DNA of 64,000 nt from GCA-2705995 sp048267965 (GTDB lineage: Bacteria; Bacteroidota; Bacteroidia; Flavobacteriales_G; Salibacteraceae), in the NCBI GenBank assembly GCA_048267965.1, contig JBLWWK010000010.1, positions 1 to 64,000 on the forward strand, read 5' to 3'. Of the stretch, positions 35,950 to 44,062 are shown one piece after another. The notes beneath the pieces are model-generated. The model was not told where the DNA came from, searched no databases, and saw only the letters and a program-made list of their open reading frames with translations. Each line of letters begins with the position of its first letter. The stretch's first letter is position 1. The position numbers and the translations under genes were made by a program.

Positions 35950-36417
35950 TTATTTTTTAATGTTTTGTTCTACGGGTTTATTTTCAAAAAGCTCAGACTC
36001 GTCTAGGCTTTTGTTCACTTTGGTCATGATGTCAAAAAAAGATTTTTGCTCTTCAATCGATAGAATATCTTGAATAGATTCGTTAAATTGAATTACGGTA
36101 TTTCTAGCTACTGATCGGGCTTCAAGACCTTTATCGGTTAAAAATACACGCACCATTCTTTTATCGTTTTTATCGGGTTTTCGCTCAATAAAATTGTAGG
36201 CTTCCATGGTTTTAAGCGTTCGCGTTAAACTGCGAGCTTCCATGCCCATTAAAGGTCCTAATTTGGTAGATGGGGTTCCTTCGTTTTTATCGATGTTGAG
36301 TAATGCGTAACCAATCGACATGGTAAAACCATGTTTGTGAGCCTCTAAATTGTAGAGTCTAGATATCTTATGCCATGCCCAGCGAATGGGAAAATCGAAT
36401 GTTTCTTCTGGCTTCAT
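35950..36417 (-). CDS. MarR-family regulator, likely of the beta-oxidation operon
   Basis: 155 residues with the winged helix of MarR (GMEARSLTRTLKTMEAYNFIERK, split into recognition helix and wing KPDKNDKRMVRVFLT). It is the first gene of the run marR-HAD/ECH-thiolase-acyl-CoA dehydrogenase, with 4 bases to the next gene. A perfect TATGCATGCATA palindrome lies 25 bases upstream of its ATG and overlaps the expected -33 region, which suggests autoregulation. The effector is probably an acyl-CoA or fatty acid; that is inferred from the operon. Confidence 0.88.
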   Translation of the reverse strand: MKPEETFDFPIRWAWHKISRLYNLEAHKHGFTMSIGYALLNIDKNEGTPSTKLGPLMGMEARSLTRTLKTMEAYNFIERKPDKNDKRMVRVFLTDKGLEARSVARNTVIQFNESIQDILSIEEQKSFFDIMTKVNKSLDESELFENKPVEQNIKK

Positions 36418-36422
36418 GCTCC

Positions 36423-36430
36423 CAAATTTA
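36423..36430 (-). promoter_or_regulatory. Bacteroidetes -7 box for the marR operon
   Basis: Minus-strand TAAATTTG (plus CAAATTTA) matches TAnnTTTG and ends 5 bases before the ATG at 36417. Confidence 0.5.
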
Positions 36431-36441
36431 GTAAAAAAAGG

Positions 36442-36453
36442 TATGCATGCATA
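36442..36453. promoter_or_regulatory. Candidate MarR operator palindrome
   Basis: TATGCATGCATA is a perfect 12-bp palindrome, 11 bases upstream of the -7 box and covering where a -33 element would sit, so binding would block RNA polymerase. Its assignment to the MarR protein is by position. Confidence 0.5.
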
Positions 36454-36479
36454 ACAAATTACAAAGAAATAATGGAAAT

Positions 36480-36491
36480 CGGTTCCTACCG
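36480..36491. repeat. Intergenic copy of the GTAGGAACC repeat (12-mer CGGTTCCTACCG)
   Basis: The full dyad CGGT-TCCT-ACCG lies between the stop of the DUF457 gene (36504) and the marR promoter. It is one of two copies outside any gene. Confidence 0.7.
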
Positions 36492-36503
36492 TTTTCGAGA
36501 AAA

Positions 36504-37514
36504 TTAGTTGCCTAATATTCTGGTATAGATGGCTTTGAGCATTTTGTTGCCATCTTTAAAGGTGTTGGGCTGTTGAGAGATAGAAATTTCTTCGCCCTGC
36601 ACTTTGAGTAAATAAGAGAAAACAAATTGCCCATCGAAGGTTTCAAAATTTTCTATTCTTCCGAAGCGTAAATCGTTAAGGATATAAGTAGTTGAGTTGA
36701 CTTTTTCTACGCTGTACCATTTTTGAGTCATTTCGAAGAAACGTTGAACCTCTTTATGTTGGGCTAAAGGCGAGAGTAAATGATGATTTTTCTCTATTCT
36801 GTTGAACCGGATGGGTTGAGAATCGAAAAACGAATAATAGCCCAGATAGTAGTGATGATCCGTTTCAGCATTGGCGGCCCAAAGCAGTGTATTTAGTGGT
36901 GCTGGACGATTTTCAATTCGAGTGGCGGTTATGTTTTGCTCAGTGAGAGCTTGTGAAAATTGGTTGAGTGCCACGTTTTTTAAAATAAAAGCCAGAAGTA
37001 AATAGCTAGTGCTTACGGAGATACCTGAAATAGCCCAAAACCGTCTTTTCGGATGATTTCTCTTAAAAAACATCAAAATAATGAGGGATAATAAAAACGG
37101 AAGGGTGTAAAGCGGATCAATGACAAAAATGGTTTTAAGCGAAACCGCCCAATTGCTGAAAGGCCAAAAGAGTTTTGTGCCCCACGTGGTGCAAGCATCG
37201 AGTAGAGAATGCGTGAAAAATCCCCAAAAGAATAGCCAACTCCAATTTTTAAAAGTAGTATCGCTTTTTTTGTGAATGCTGTGAACGATAGACCCCATAA
37301 CGGGCGACATTATTACTGCAAATAAGATTGAGTGGGTTACGCCTCTGTGATAATAATTGCTATCGATATCGTTGAGCCAAATGGAGCTAAACGTATCTAA
37401 ATCGGGAATAGTACCGGCAATAGCACCCCAAAGAAGAGCTTTGTTTCCTACCTTTTTGCCGAGTGTTAGCTCGCCACAAGCGGCCCCGAGAACTATTTGC
37501 GTAAGTGAATCCAT
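36504..37514 (-). CDS. DUF457/YdjM-type membrane-bound metal-dependent hydrolase family
   Basis: 336 residues. The N-terminal region is typical of the family (MDSLTQIVLGAACGE, IPDLDTFSS, YHRGVTHSILFA, FWGFFTHSLLDACTTWG) with conserved His and Asp residues that are the supposed metal site, followed by several membrane spans and a soluble C-terminal half. E. coli YdjM is LexA-regulated, but nothing comparable is visible here. The enzymatic role is unproven. It diverges from the Cys-rich microprotein gene. Confidence 0.85.
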   Translation of the reverse strand: MDSLTQIVLGAACGELTLGKKVGNKALLWGAIAGTIPDLDTFSSIWLNDIDSNYYHRGVTHSILFAVIMSPVMGSIVHSIHKKSDTTFKNWSWLFFWGFFTHSLLDACTTWGTKLFWPFSNWAVSLKTIFVIDPLYTLPFLLSLIILMFFKRNHPKRRFWAISGISVSTSYLLLAFILKNVALNQFSQALTEQNITATRIENRPAPLNTLLWAANAETDHHYYLGYYSFFDSQPIRFNRIEKNHHLLSPLAQHKEVQRFFEMTQKWYSVEKVNSTTYILNDLRFGRIENFETFDGQFVFSYLLKVQGEEISISQQPNTFKDGNKMLKAIYTRILGN

Positions 37515-37568
37515 CTATTTGCGAACAAAGTTCGATTAATTGTAAAGAACAATACCTAAAAGTGGGTA

Positions 37569-37600
37569 TTGGAGCAATTACTTACTCGCTATTACATTTG
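37569..37600 (+). promoter_or_regulatory. Promoter for the Cys-rich microprotein
   Basis: TTG at 37569-37571 and TACATTTG at 37593-37600 are separated by 21 bases, matching the Bacteroidetes -33/-7 arrangement. The -7 box ends 31 bases before ATG 37632. Confidence 0.6.
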
Positions 37601-37631
37601 TGTTTAATTAGACTGATTATAAATAACACGA

Positions 37632-37805
37632 ATGAATCTCGATTTGTATACAATTATTGCCAACGAAAGTAATCTACCACTTTCAAGAGCAACGATTTGT
37701 TCGGTAGATCATGCGGTTCCGGCCTTTTTCGGAAAAAAGAAAAAGTGCTGCAAAAAATACCAAAAGAAAAAGGGGAAGTACTGTAAATCGTGTCCTGTAG
37801 TCTGA
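37632..37805 (+). CDS. Cys-rich basic microprotein, 57 aa
   Basis: A 57-residue frame from ATG 37632 to TGA 37803-37805. The first half (MNLDLYTIIANESNLPLS) is ordinary; the second half is very basic and Cys-rich: GKKKKCCKKYQKK, then KYCKSCPVV. The CC...CxxC arrangement could bind a metal. I recall similar short KKxxCC...CxxCP tails in other Bacteroidetes proteins, but cannot name a family. A good promoter precedes it, and the ergothioneine genes follow 56 bases later, so it may be read together with them. Confidence 0.65.
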   Translation: MNLDLYTIIANESNLPLSRATICSVDHAVPAFFGKKKKCCKKYQKKKGKYCKSCPVV

Positions 37806-37861
37806 TTTAAGATTTCTTAATACTTGGTGCGGCAAGAGGTTTTATACCTTTAGCGCTCATC

Positions 37862-39064
37862 ATGAGTGAAATTAAGACGAAAACACATCGAGCAGAAATA
37901 ATCGAACGTTTTTCTAAAGTTCGGTTAGCCACCCAAAAAATTTGTGAGCCTTTAGAGATTGAAGATTTTTCTTCACAACCAGAGCCATTTGTTAGTCCAC
38001 CGAAATGGCATTTGGCTCATACAACTTGGTTTTTCGAGGCTTTTATTTTGGGTGATTTATCTCCCAAATACACCCCTTTTCATGAAAAATTCAGCTTTTT
38101 ATTTAATAGCTATTACAATTCTGTAGGAACCCGAGTGGCCCGCCATGAGCGAGGAAATATCACGCGGCCTTCTGTTCAAGAAGTGGGTCAATACAGAAAG
38201 TACGTAGAGGATGCTATGCTTGATTTGATGCAAGCTTCTTTAGAAGACGAAAACTCTCAGGTATTTAAACTGGTAGAAATTGGGCTTAACCATGAAGAGC
38301 AGCATCAAGAATTGTTGTTGATGGATATTCAGTACATCTTATTCTCTAACCCGTTGAAGCCAACCTATAATAGTAAAATGGAGGCATCGCAAGAAACAGG
38401 AGCGGTTCCTACAGATACAAACACTTGGCTGCCTTTTGATGAAGGCCTAGTGAGCATTGGCACCGATGGTAAGAACCAATTTAGCTTCGATAACGAAAGA
38501 CCACAACATAAGCATTGGTTAAATGCCTATAGTATTAGAAAAGAGTTGGTTACCAATAGAGAATACTTGGCTTTTGTGGAAGATGGCGGGTACGAAAAAT
38601 TTTCACTCTGGCACGATGAAGGCTGGGCTTGGGTACAACAAGCAAATATTAACAAACCTTTTTACTGGCTTCGCAACAATGGCGATTGGTTCGAGTTTAG
38701 TTTAGGTGGTTTACAACCATTAGATTTAAACCAACCGGTTAGGCATGTTTCTTTTTACGAAGCGTGGGCGTTTGCAGAGTGGAGCGGATACCGTTTGCCT
38801 ACAGAGCAAGAATGGGAAAATGCAGCTCACCAACTTACTTGGGGAAAACGCTGGGAGTGGACCAATAGCGGTTATTTTCCGTATCCAGGTTTTAAACCAG
38901 AGGTAGGAGCCATTGGTGAATACAATGGGAAATTTATGGTTAACCAAATGGTACTGAAAGGTGCCTCAGAATTTACCCCAGAGATGCATAGTCGCGCTAC
39001 GTACAGAAACTTTTTTCACGCACAAGAAAGATGGCCGTTAACGGGAATTCGATTAGCTAAATAA
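37862..39064 (+). CDS. egtB: Ergothioneine biosynthesis protein EgtB
   Basis: Non-heme iron sulfoxide synthase that joins a thiol to C2 of hercynine. It has 400 residues. The N-terminal DinB-like domain contains the iron site: H53 in KWHLAHTTWF, and H144 and H148 in NHEEQHQE. The C-terminal FGE-sulfatase-like domain shows GYRLPTEQEWENAA, WEWTNSGYFPYPGF and EYNGKFMVNQMVLKGAS. egtD follows 6 bases later. No egtA or egtC is present, so the sulfur donor may be cysteine rather than gamma-glutamylcysteine; this is inference. A TACCTTTA box is 9 bases before the ATG. Confidence 0.95.
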   Translation: MSEIKTKTHRAEIIERFSKVRLATQKICEPLEIEDFSSQPEPFVSPPKWHLAHTTWFFEAFILGDLSPKYTPFHEKFSFLFNSYYNSVGTRVARHERGNITRPSVQEVGQYRKYVEDAMLDLMQASLEDENSQVFKLVEIGLNHEEQHQELLLMDIQYILFSNPLKPTYNSKMEASQETGAVPTDTNTWLPFDEGLVSIGTDGKNQFSFDNERPQHKHWLNAYSIRKELVTNREYLAFVEDGGYEKFSLWHDEGWAWVQQANINKPFYWLRNNGDWFEFSLGGLQPLDLNQPVRHVSFYEAWAFAEWSGYRLPTEQEWENAAHQLTWGKRWEWTNSGYFPYPGFKPEVGAIGEYNGKFMVNQMVLKGASEFTPEMHSRATYRNFFHAQERWPLTGIRLAK

Positions 39065-39070
39065 AAAATT

Positions 39071-40030
39071 ATGAGTGAAGTAGATACGATGCTTAATGTT
39101 TTTAAAAATGACGTTTTAGAAGGGTTGCGCTCTTCGCCCAAAAAACTTTCGAGTAAATACTTCTACGATGAAGTGGGCGACAAGCTTTTTCAGGAAATTA
39201 TGGCCATGCCTTCTTACTACCTTACACGCTGCGAAAATGAAATATTCGAAACGCAAAAAGCCCAAATTCTTGAGCAGTTGAGGTACCAAAACCAATCTTT
39301 CGATTTGGTAGAATTTGGTGCTGGTGATGGCAAGAAAACAAAAGTATTGTTGCGTTACTTTTTAGAAGCAGGCGTAGAGTTCACTTATAGACCAGTAGAT
39401 ATTTCTGCCAATATTTTAAACGAACTTACGAGCACTTTGAATACCGAATTGCCCGAACTTAAAGTAGAAGGGCTGGCTATGGATTATTTTAAGGCGCTTT
39501 CGTTTTTGAAAGAGCACAGTAATCGCCCTAAAGTGTTGTTTTTTCTCGGCTCAAACATTGGAAATTTTGTAGAAGACTTAAGAAATCAGTTGTTAGAGGG
39601 GATTGCGAATCATCTTAATTCTGGCGATAAGTTTTTTATCGGGTTAGATTTAAAGAAAGAACCCAGAACCATTTTAAAGGCTTACGATGACGACCAAGGA
39701 ATTACCGCAGCCTTTAACAAGAATGTTTTAACGCGCATTCAGAAGGTGATGGCTCCTTCGTTAGATCCTGAAAAATTCTTGCATTATCCCACCTATAATC
39801 CCGTAACTGGCGAAGCGCGCAGTTATTTATTAGCAAAAGAAGATTTGCAAATTGAAATAGACGGAGAAGTAATCTCTTTTCGTGCTTTCGAGCCCATTCA
39901 TACTGAAGTTTCTAAGAAGTTTTCTTTAGCAGAAATTGACGAAATGATAGAAAAATTCCACTTTGATAAAGGCGAACAATTCTACGATTCTAAGCGTTAT
40001 TACTTAAACTCCCTTTGGATAAAAAAATGA
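39071..40030 (+). CDS. egtD: L-histidine N-alpha-methyltransferase EgtD
   Basis: SAM-dependent trimethylation of histidine to hercynine, the first step of ergothioneine synthesis. It has 319 residues. KKLSSKYFYDEVGDKLFQ with SYYLTRCE at the N-terminus, the SAM loop FGAGDGKKT, FFLGSNIGNF and a YDSKRYYLNSLWIKK end are typical. Its start is 6 bases after the egtB stop, so the two are cotranscribed. The DUF427 gene follows by one base. The set is the minimal two-enzyme pathway except for the final C-S lyase, which is not next to it. Confidence 0.95.
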   Translation: MSEVDTMLNVFKNDVLEGLRSSPKKLSSKYFYDEVGDKLFQEIMAMPSYYLTRCENEIFETQKAQILEQLRYQNQSFDLVEFGAGDGKKTKVLLRYFLEAGVEFTYRPVDISANILNELTSTLNTELPELKVEGLAMDYFKALSFLKEHSNRPKVLFFLGSNIGNFVEDLRNQLLEGIANHLNSGDKFFIGLDLKKEPRTILKAYDDDQGITAAFNKNVLTRIQKVMAPSLDPEKFLHYPTYNPVTGEARSYLLAKEDLQIEIDGEVISFRAFEPIHTEVSKKFSLAEIDEMIEKFHFDKGEQFYDSKRYYLNSLWIKK

Positions 40031-40031
40031 T

Positions 40032-40313
40032 ATGAAAGCAATTTGGAACGGTCAGGTTTTAGCAGAAAGTAACGATACTATCGTAATTGAAAACAACCAT
40101 TATTTTCCGCCAGAAAGTATTCACGAATCGTTTTTTCAAACTTCGAAAACAGAATCGGTTTGCCCGTGGAAAGGCACTGCCGCCTATTACTCGTTAGAGG
40201 TAAGCGGAGAGACCAACAAAGATGCTGCGTGGTATTATCCTGAACCAAAAGATGCGGCCTCAGAAATTAAAGGTTACGTAGCTTTTTGGCGAGGTGTAAG
40301 TATCGAAGAATAA
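40032..40313 (+). CDS. DUF427 protein
   Basis: 93 residues matching the DUF427 family: MKAIWNGQVLAES, VIENNHYFPPESI, VCPWKGTAAYYSLEV and KDAAWYYPEPKDAA. The family is a small beta-barrel of unknown function, common in bacteria and fungi. It begins one base after the egtD stop, so it belongs to the ergothioneine operon by transcription; a role there is only a guess. Its stop is 3 bases from the convergent DUF962 gene. Confidence 0.85.
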   Translation: MKAIWNGQVLAESNDTIVIENNHYFPPESIHESFFQTSKTESVCPWKGTAAYYSLEVSGETNKDAAWYYPEPKDAASEIKGYVAFWRGVSIEE

Positions 40314-40316
40314 GTG

Positions 40317-40796
40317 TTATAGTTTGATGTTGAGCTTTTTATAAACAAAGCCTAACAGCCAGATGGGACCAATCATCAAGAATTGAAGGTCTTGAAAAAA
40401 AGAAGGCTTTTTGCCCTCTATTTTGTGTCCCCAAAATTGCCCAATCCAAGCAAGTACAAATAGCATTATAGAAATGGCTCCTACAGAAAAAGAAAATGTA
40501 TGGAGCCATTTTAGTATCCATAATATTGCCATCGAGAAAGCCAACATTCCAATTGATATTTTCCAAGAAAGGCGCACGTAAAAAAGCATTCCTAAGAGAA
40601 TAAGAAGGGTTCCAAAATGAGCGTACCCTTCCATTTCGGTAGGAACCAATTCTCTTAAAAATGGAGCAGGAATAGCTGATAATAAACCTACTATGCTAAA
40701 GAAAATGGTAGGAACGCAAATCCAATGAATAAGCTTGTTGGTTTTGTTTTGGTGGCTCTCGCCATATGCATCGAACCATTGGTGTATCGTTTTCAT
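40317..40796 (-). CDS. DUF962/Mpo1-like membrane protein
   Basis: 159 residues with four hydrophobic spans. MKTIHQWFDAYGESHQNKTNK at the start and GHKIEGKKPSFFQDL near the end, each carrying His residues, match the DUF962/Mpo1 family, whose yeast member is an iron-dependent dioxygenase acting on 2-hydroxy fatty acids. In bacteria the function is less clear. Two GTAGGAAC-type words lie in it (40639 exact, 40708 one base off), each encoding Val-Pro-Thr. Confidence 0.85.
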   Translation of the reverse strand: MKTIHQWFDAYGESHQNKTNKLIHWICVPTIFFSIVGLLSAIPAPFLRELVPTEMEGYAHFGTLLILLGMLFYVRLSWKISIGMLAFSMAILWILKWLHTFSFSVGAISIMLFVLAWIGQFWGHKIEGKKPSFFQDLQFLMIGPIWLLGFVYKKLNIKL

Positions 40797-40980
40797 AGTT
40801 TTTCAGTTTTCGGTTAGGTTTTGAAGAAATAAGCTCACTAAAGTTCGTTTATTTTACCGAAAACAATTGATTTTTATGCGTTAGCATAGTGGAATTATCG
40901 AAAATAGTTGAGAATTCTATAATTGAAAATTGACGAAAAGATGAAAAACGCATAAATAGGTAGATAAAATGGCAGCAAAA

Positions 40981-41013
40981 AAAAGCCGAATCAGGTATCC
41001 TGATTCGGCTTTT
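40981..41013 (-). terminator. Terminator after the T9SS BNR-repeat gene
   Basis: A perfect inverted repeat (AGCCGAATCAGG and its complement, loop TAT) lies 23 bases past the stop of the 41036-43984 gene on the minus strand. The minus-strand tail is a run of T residues. Confidence 0.85.
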
Positions 41014-41035
41014 TAATAGTTTAAAAAGTTAACTC

Positions 41036-43984
41036 TTAACGAACCACCACCTTGTAGGTGCTGCTTTGGTTATTTTTAGAAATTGTTAAGAAGTAAACTC
41101 CGTTTTCTAAACCGCTTAAAGCGTAGTTTTTGATGTAATCGCCAGTGATTAACTCACGACTTTGATCTACTACTTGGCCTAAAACATTTTTAGTAGTAAA
41201 CGTATACTCGTCTGCTTCTGCTCCTGTAAGCGAAACAGAGAATTCTCCGTTGTTCGGGTTCGGATAAATGCTGATGCTTCTTACACCGGTTAAATTATGC
41301 GGTACAGAAGTAATAACATTAGAACCTTCAGATTCACAACCATCTGCAGAGGTTGTAGTAACCGAAACGTTCTTACCTAAGATAAAATTAGGATCTGGAG
41401 TATATGTTTGGTTGGTTTCGCCACTCACCGGTGCTCCGTTTACGTACCACTGGTTTCCGGTAGCTGCACTAGACGTGTAAGTACCATTACTCGATGTAAT
41501 GCTAGGCGCTGCTGGTTGAGGATTAATGGTAACCATGTAGTCTTGAGAATTGGCTAAATCTCCACACGCATTGTAAGAAGTTACTGAGTAAGTTCCTGTT
41601 TCAGAAACTTCAGTTAACGTTATGGCGTTTGAAGTGGCACCGTTCGACCAAAGCCAAGCAGTACCATCAGTAGCTACTAACGTAACAGAACCATCGTTTT
41701 CACAAAATTCTAATGATCCGTTTACGTTTACACTTCCGGTAGGCGCTTGTTCTTGACTCACTGCAAACGAAGTGTTATCGGTTCCTAAACAATTGGTTAC
41801 CGTTACAGAATAGTTTCCAGAACCATAAACGGTAATACTCTGTGTGGTAGCTCCTGTGCTCCAAAGGTAATCTCCAGAAGGAACCAAATCTGCCGTTAAA
41901 ATAGCAGAATCACCAGCAGAACAAATGGTTGCATCTCCAGAAATGGAAGCTACTGGCGCACTTGTGGGCTGTGAAAGGGTAAAAGATTCTACTGTGGTTC
42001 CTGCACAGTTGGTAACAGTAACAGTATACGTTCCTGTTGCGGTAACACTTGTAGTAGCAGAGGTAGAACCCGTAGACCATAAATAACTACCACCAGAAAC
42101 AGCAGATGCTGAAAGTACAGTTACATCACCAACTCCATCACACATGGTGGGTTGAGATGGTGAAATTTGAACGGTAGGAGCCGCTGATGGAGCTGAAATA
42201 GTTTTTTGTTCACTAAAAACTCCACAAGAGGTGGTAATATCTACCGTATACGTTCCATAAGCATTTACCCAAATCCCTTGTGATGTTTCGCCTGTAGACC
42301 ACGAATAAGAAGATCCGCAGCTAGCTTCTAAGTAAAGAGAATCTCCTAGACAGAACGAAGTGTCACCTTGCATAAAGGTTACGCAGGTTGTTACATTCGA
42401 GAAATTTGCGTGATTCTTGTCTAAAGAGATGTACACAATCTCATTGTTATCGTATGCATCTTCATCACCTCTTACAGCCAAACCTGGTTCAACATCTTCT
42501 TGATAGATAAAGCGAACACTATCGGTGGTTAAAGGAGTTTGCGAAGCAAAAACACACTCAGAGAAATCACTATTTGGAGTAACATCAAAAGGCTCAGACC
42601 AGCTACAACCATTATCTGTAGAACGCATAGCAAAAACATGGCGATAATGCTGTGCGCCATTGTCTAGTGTTTCCATGTGAGCAGAATAGGTAAGGTAAAT
42701 GTTTCCGGTTACTGGATCTATACTTGCGTTAGGGAAACCAGCTAAAGAAACATAATAAAGCGCAATTGCAGAGATGTTACCACCTAAAACGCCAACGCCA
42801 CCATCTCCATCTAAATCAGGAGCACCTGCAATGATTTGTCCGTTATCTTCACCAAAACTTTCGTTCCAGTAAACAATTCCGTTTGTGGCTGGGAAATAAG
42901 AAGACGCAACATCAACGGTAGGGTCATCATCTAATACGCGCATTAATCCGTACCAAACGTGCGCCATGCCGTTGTTGTCGATAATAATAGTTCCTGATTG
43001 GTCAGAAGTCTCTAAAGTATCAGCCACGTTATCGCCTGTAAAATCTGAAATAGTGTTGGCCGCAGTTGGGTCGTACATATCTAGTTCAGAATCATTGATA
43101 ATGGTTTTGGTCCAGTTACTTCCGTTATCGGTAGATTTCATCAAAACTACATCGCCAAACTGGTTAAAAACAGCAAAAGCTACTGTGTTTCCACGTGCGG
43201 TAATTGCGTAAGAATCACCATCGAACCCGATAAACTGAGAAGCGTCAATACCTGGGATAACTTGATTTTGAATGTCCCATGTGTTCCCACCGTCAAGAGA
43301 GCGGAAATAGAGAAGAGCGCCATCTAAGCCTTGAAACAAGGTGCCTTGATTGGCTACTGGAGCCGTAACACCCAGCATGTGAATGGTTTGTCCGTTAGGG
43401 CCACCACTCGCTGTTCTGTTCCAGATTAGATCAACCGTTGCAGAAGTAATATCGCTAAAACTCCAGCTGCCCGTGCCTTTGGGAGTTCTCGAACTCATAT
43501 TAATAACGCTGGTATTGGCATGAACTGTATTAACTTCACCGCCATTCACACTTAATATAGATGGCCATCCGCCTCTTACCTGCTCAATACGACCAGTTGG
43601 CTGGCTTCCCCAAGAAGAACCATCATAGTAGTTATAACCCGTACCGCGATCGCTGGCTGCTAGATCGAAAGAGCCAGAGAAGGTCCAAGCGGCAGACATT
43701 GTTCCGTCTGTATGCTGTACGAGCCTGTTTTGCACACTCGAATTCGACTGTAAATCGTAGGTTGTTACCCCGATTGTAGTACCATTAGAAGATGCTGTGT
43801 TTCCTGAAGAGCCGCCAGAAGAGCGTTGTTGATGTTGTGGTAGTGACTCTTTTCCTGTCAGATTTTTCTTTGTGTTTTTAACAGCTACATTTCTTACACT
43901 TGGATGTGCTTTCGCCACCTGATTTTGTGCAGATAGTGAAGCAGAAACGCACAAAGAAACTGCGAACAATAGAGTTTTCTTCAT
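41036..43984 (-). CDS. Secreted BNR-repeat protein with Ig-like repeats and T9SS sorting domain
   Basis: 982 residues. A signal peptide (LLFAVSLCVSASLSAQ) is followed by a Ser/Asn-rich linker and a region of about 450 residues with BNR/sialidase-like Asp boxes (SLDGGNTW, STDNGSNWTK, STDNGCSWSEP), suggesting a beta-propeller. Three or four PKD/Ig-like repeats with YLWSTG...TGTYTVTVTNC follow, then a T9SS sorting domain (SIYPNPNNGEFSVSL to STYKVVVR). BNR alone does not prove sialidase activity, because the Arg triad and catalytic residues are not evident. A cell-surface or released carbohydrate-related role is possible. Confidence 0.88.
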   Translation of the reverse strand: MKKTLLFAVSLCVSASLSAQNQVAKAHPSVRNVAVKNTKKNLTGKESLPQHQQRSSGGSSGNTASSNGTTIGVTTYDLQSNSSVQNRLVQHTDGTMSAAWTFSGSFDLAASDRGTGYNYYDGSSWGSQPTGRIEQVRGGWPSILSVNGGEVNTVHANTSVINMSSRTPKGTGSWSFSDITSATVDLIWNRTASGGPNGQTIHMLGVTAPVANQGTLFQGLDGALLYFRSLDGGNTWDIQNQVIPGIDASQFIGFDGDSYAITARGNTVAFAVFNQFGDVVLMKSTDNGSNWTKTIINDSELDMYDPTAANTISDFTGDNVADTLETSDQSGTIIIDNNGMAHVWYGLMRVLDDDPTVDVASSYFPATNGIVYWNESFGEDNGQIIAGAPDLDGDGGVGVLGGNISAIALYYVSLAGFPNASIDPVTGNIYLTYSAHMETLDNGAQHYRHVFAMRSTDNGCSWSEPFDVTPNSDFSECVFASQTPLTTDSVRFIYQEDVEPGLAVRGDEDAYDNNEIVYISLDKNHANFSNVTTCVTFMQGDTSFCLGDSLYLEASCGSSYSWSTGETSQGIWVNAYGTYTVDITTSCGVFSEQKTISAPSAAPTVQISPSQPTMCDGVGDVTVLSASAVSGGSYLWSTGSTSATTSVTATGTYTVTVTNCAGTTVESFTLSQPTSAPVASISGDATICSAGDSAILTADLVPSGDYLWSTGATTQSITVYGSGNYSVTVTNCLGTDNTSFAVSQEQAPTGSVNVNGSLEFCENDGSVTLVATDGTAWLWSNGATSNAITLTEVSETGTYSVTSYNACGDLANSQDYMVTINPQPAAPSITSSNGTYTSSAATGNQWYVNGAPVSGETNQTYTPDPNFILGKNVSVTTTSADGCESEGSNVITSVPHNLTGVRSISIYPNPNNGEFSVSLTGAEADEYTFTTKNVLGQVVDQSRELITGDYIKNYALSGLENGVYFLTISKNNQSSTYKVVVR

Positions 43985-44062
43985 AGATTCTTAATATTAG
44001 TTAGACAAATCTCAATTTTATGAGAAGCGTAAATTTAATAAAAAAAGAATCTGAACTTACGA

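Noticed and set aside
41500..42350. Repeats in the second T9SS gene as tandem DNA repeats
   Set aside because: These are Ig/PKD-like protein repeats with drifted codons.
41036..43984. Sialidase activity of the BNR-repeat protein
   Set aside because: Asp boxes are present but the catalytic Arg triad and Tyr/Glu pair cannot be identified.
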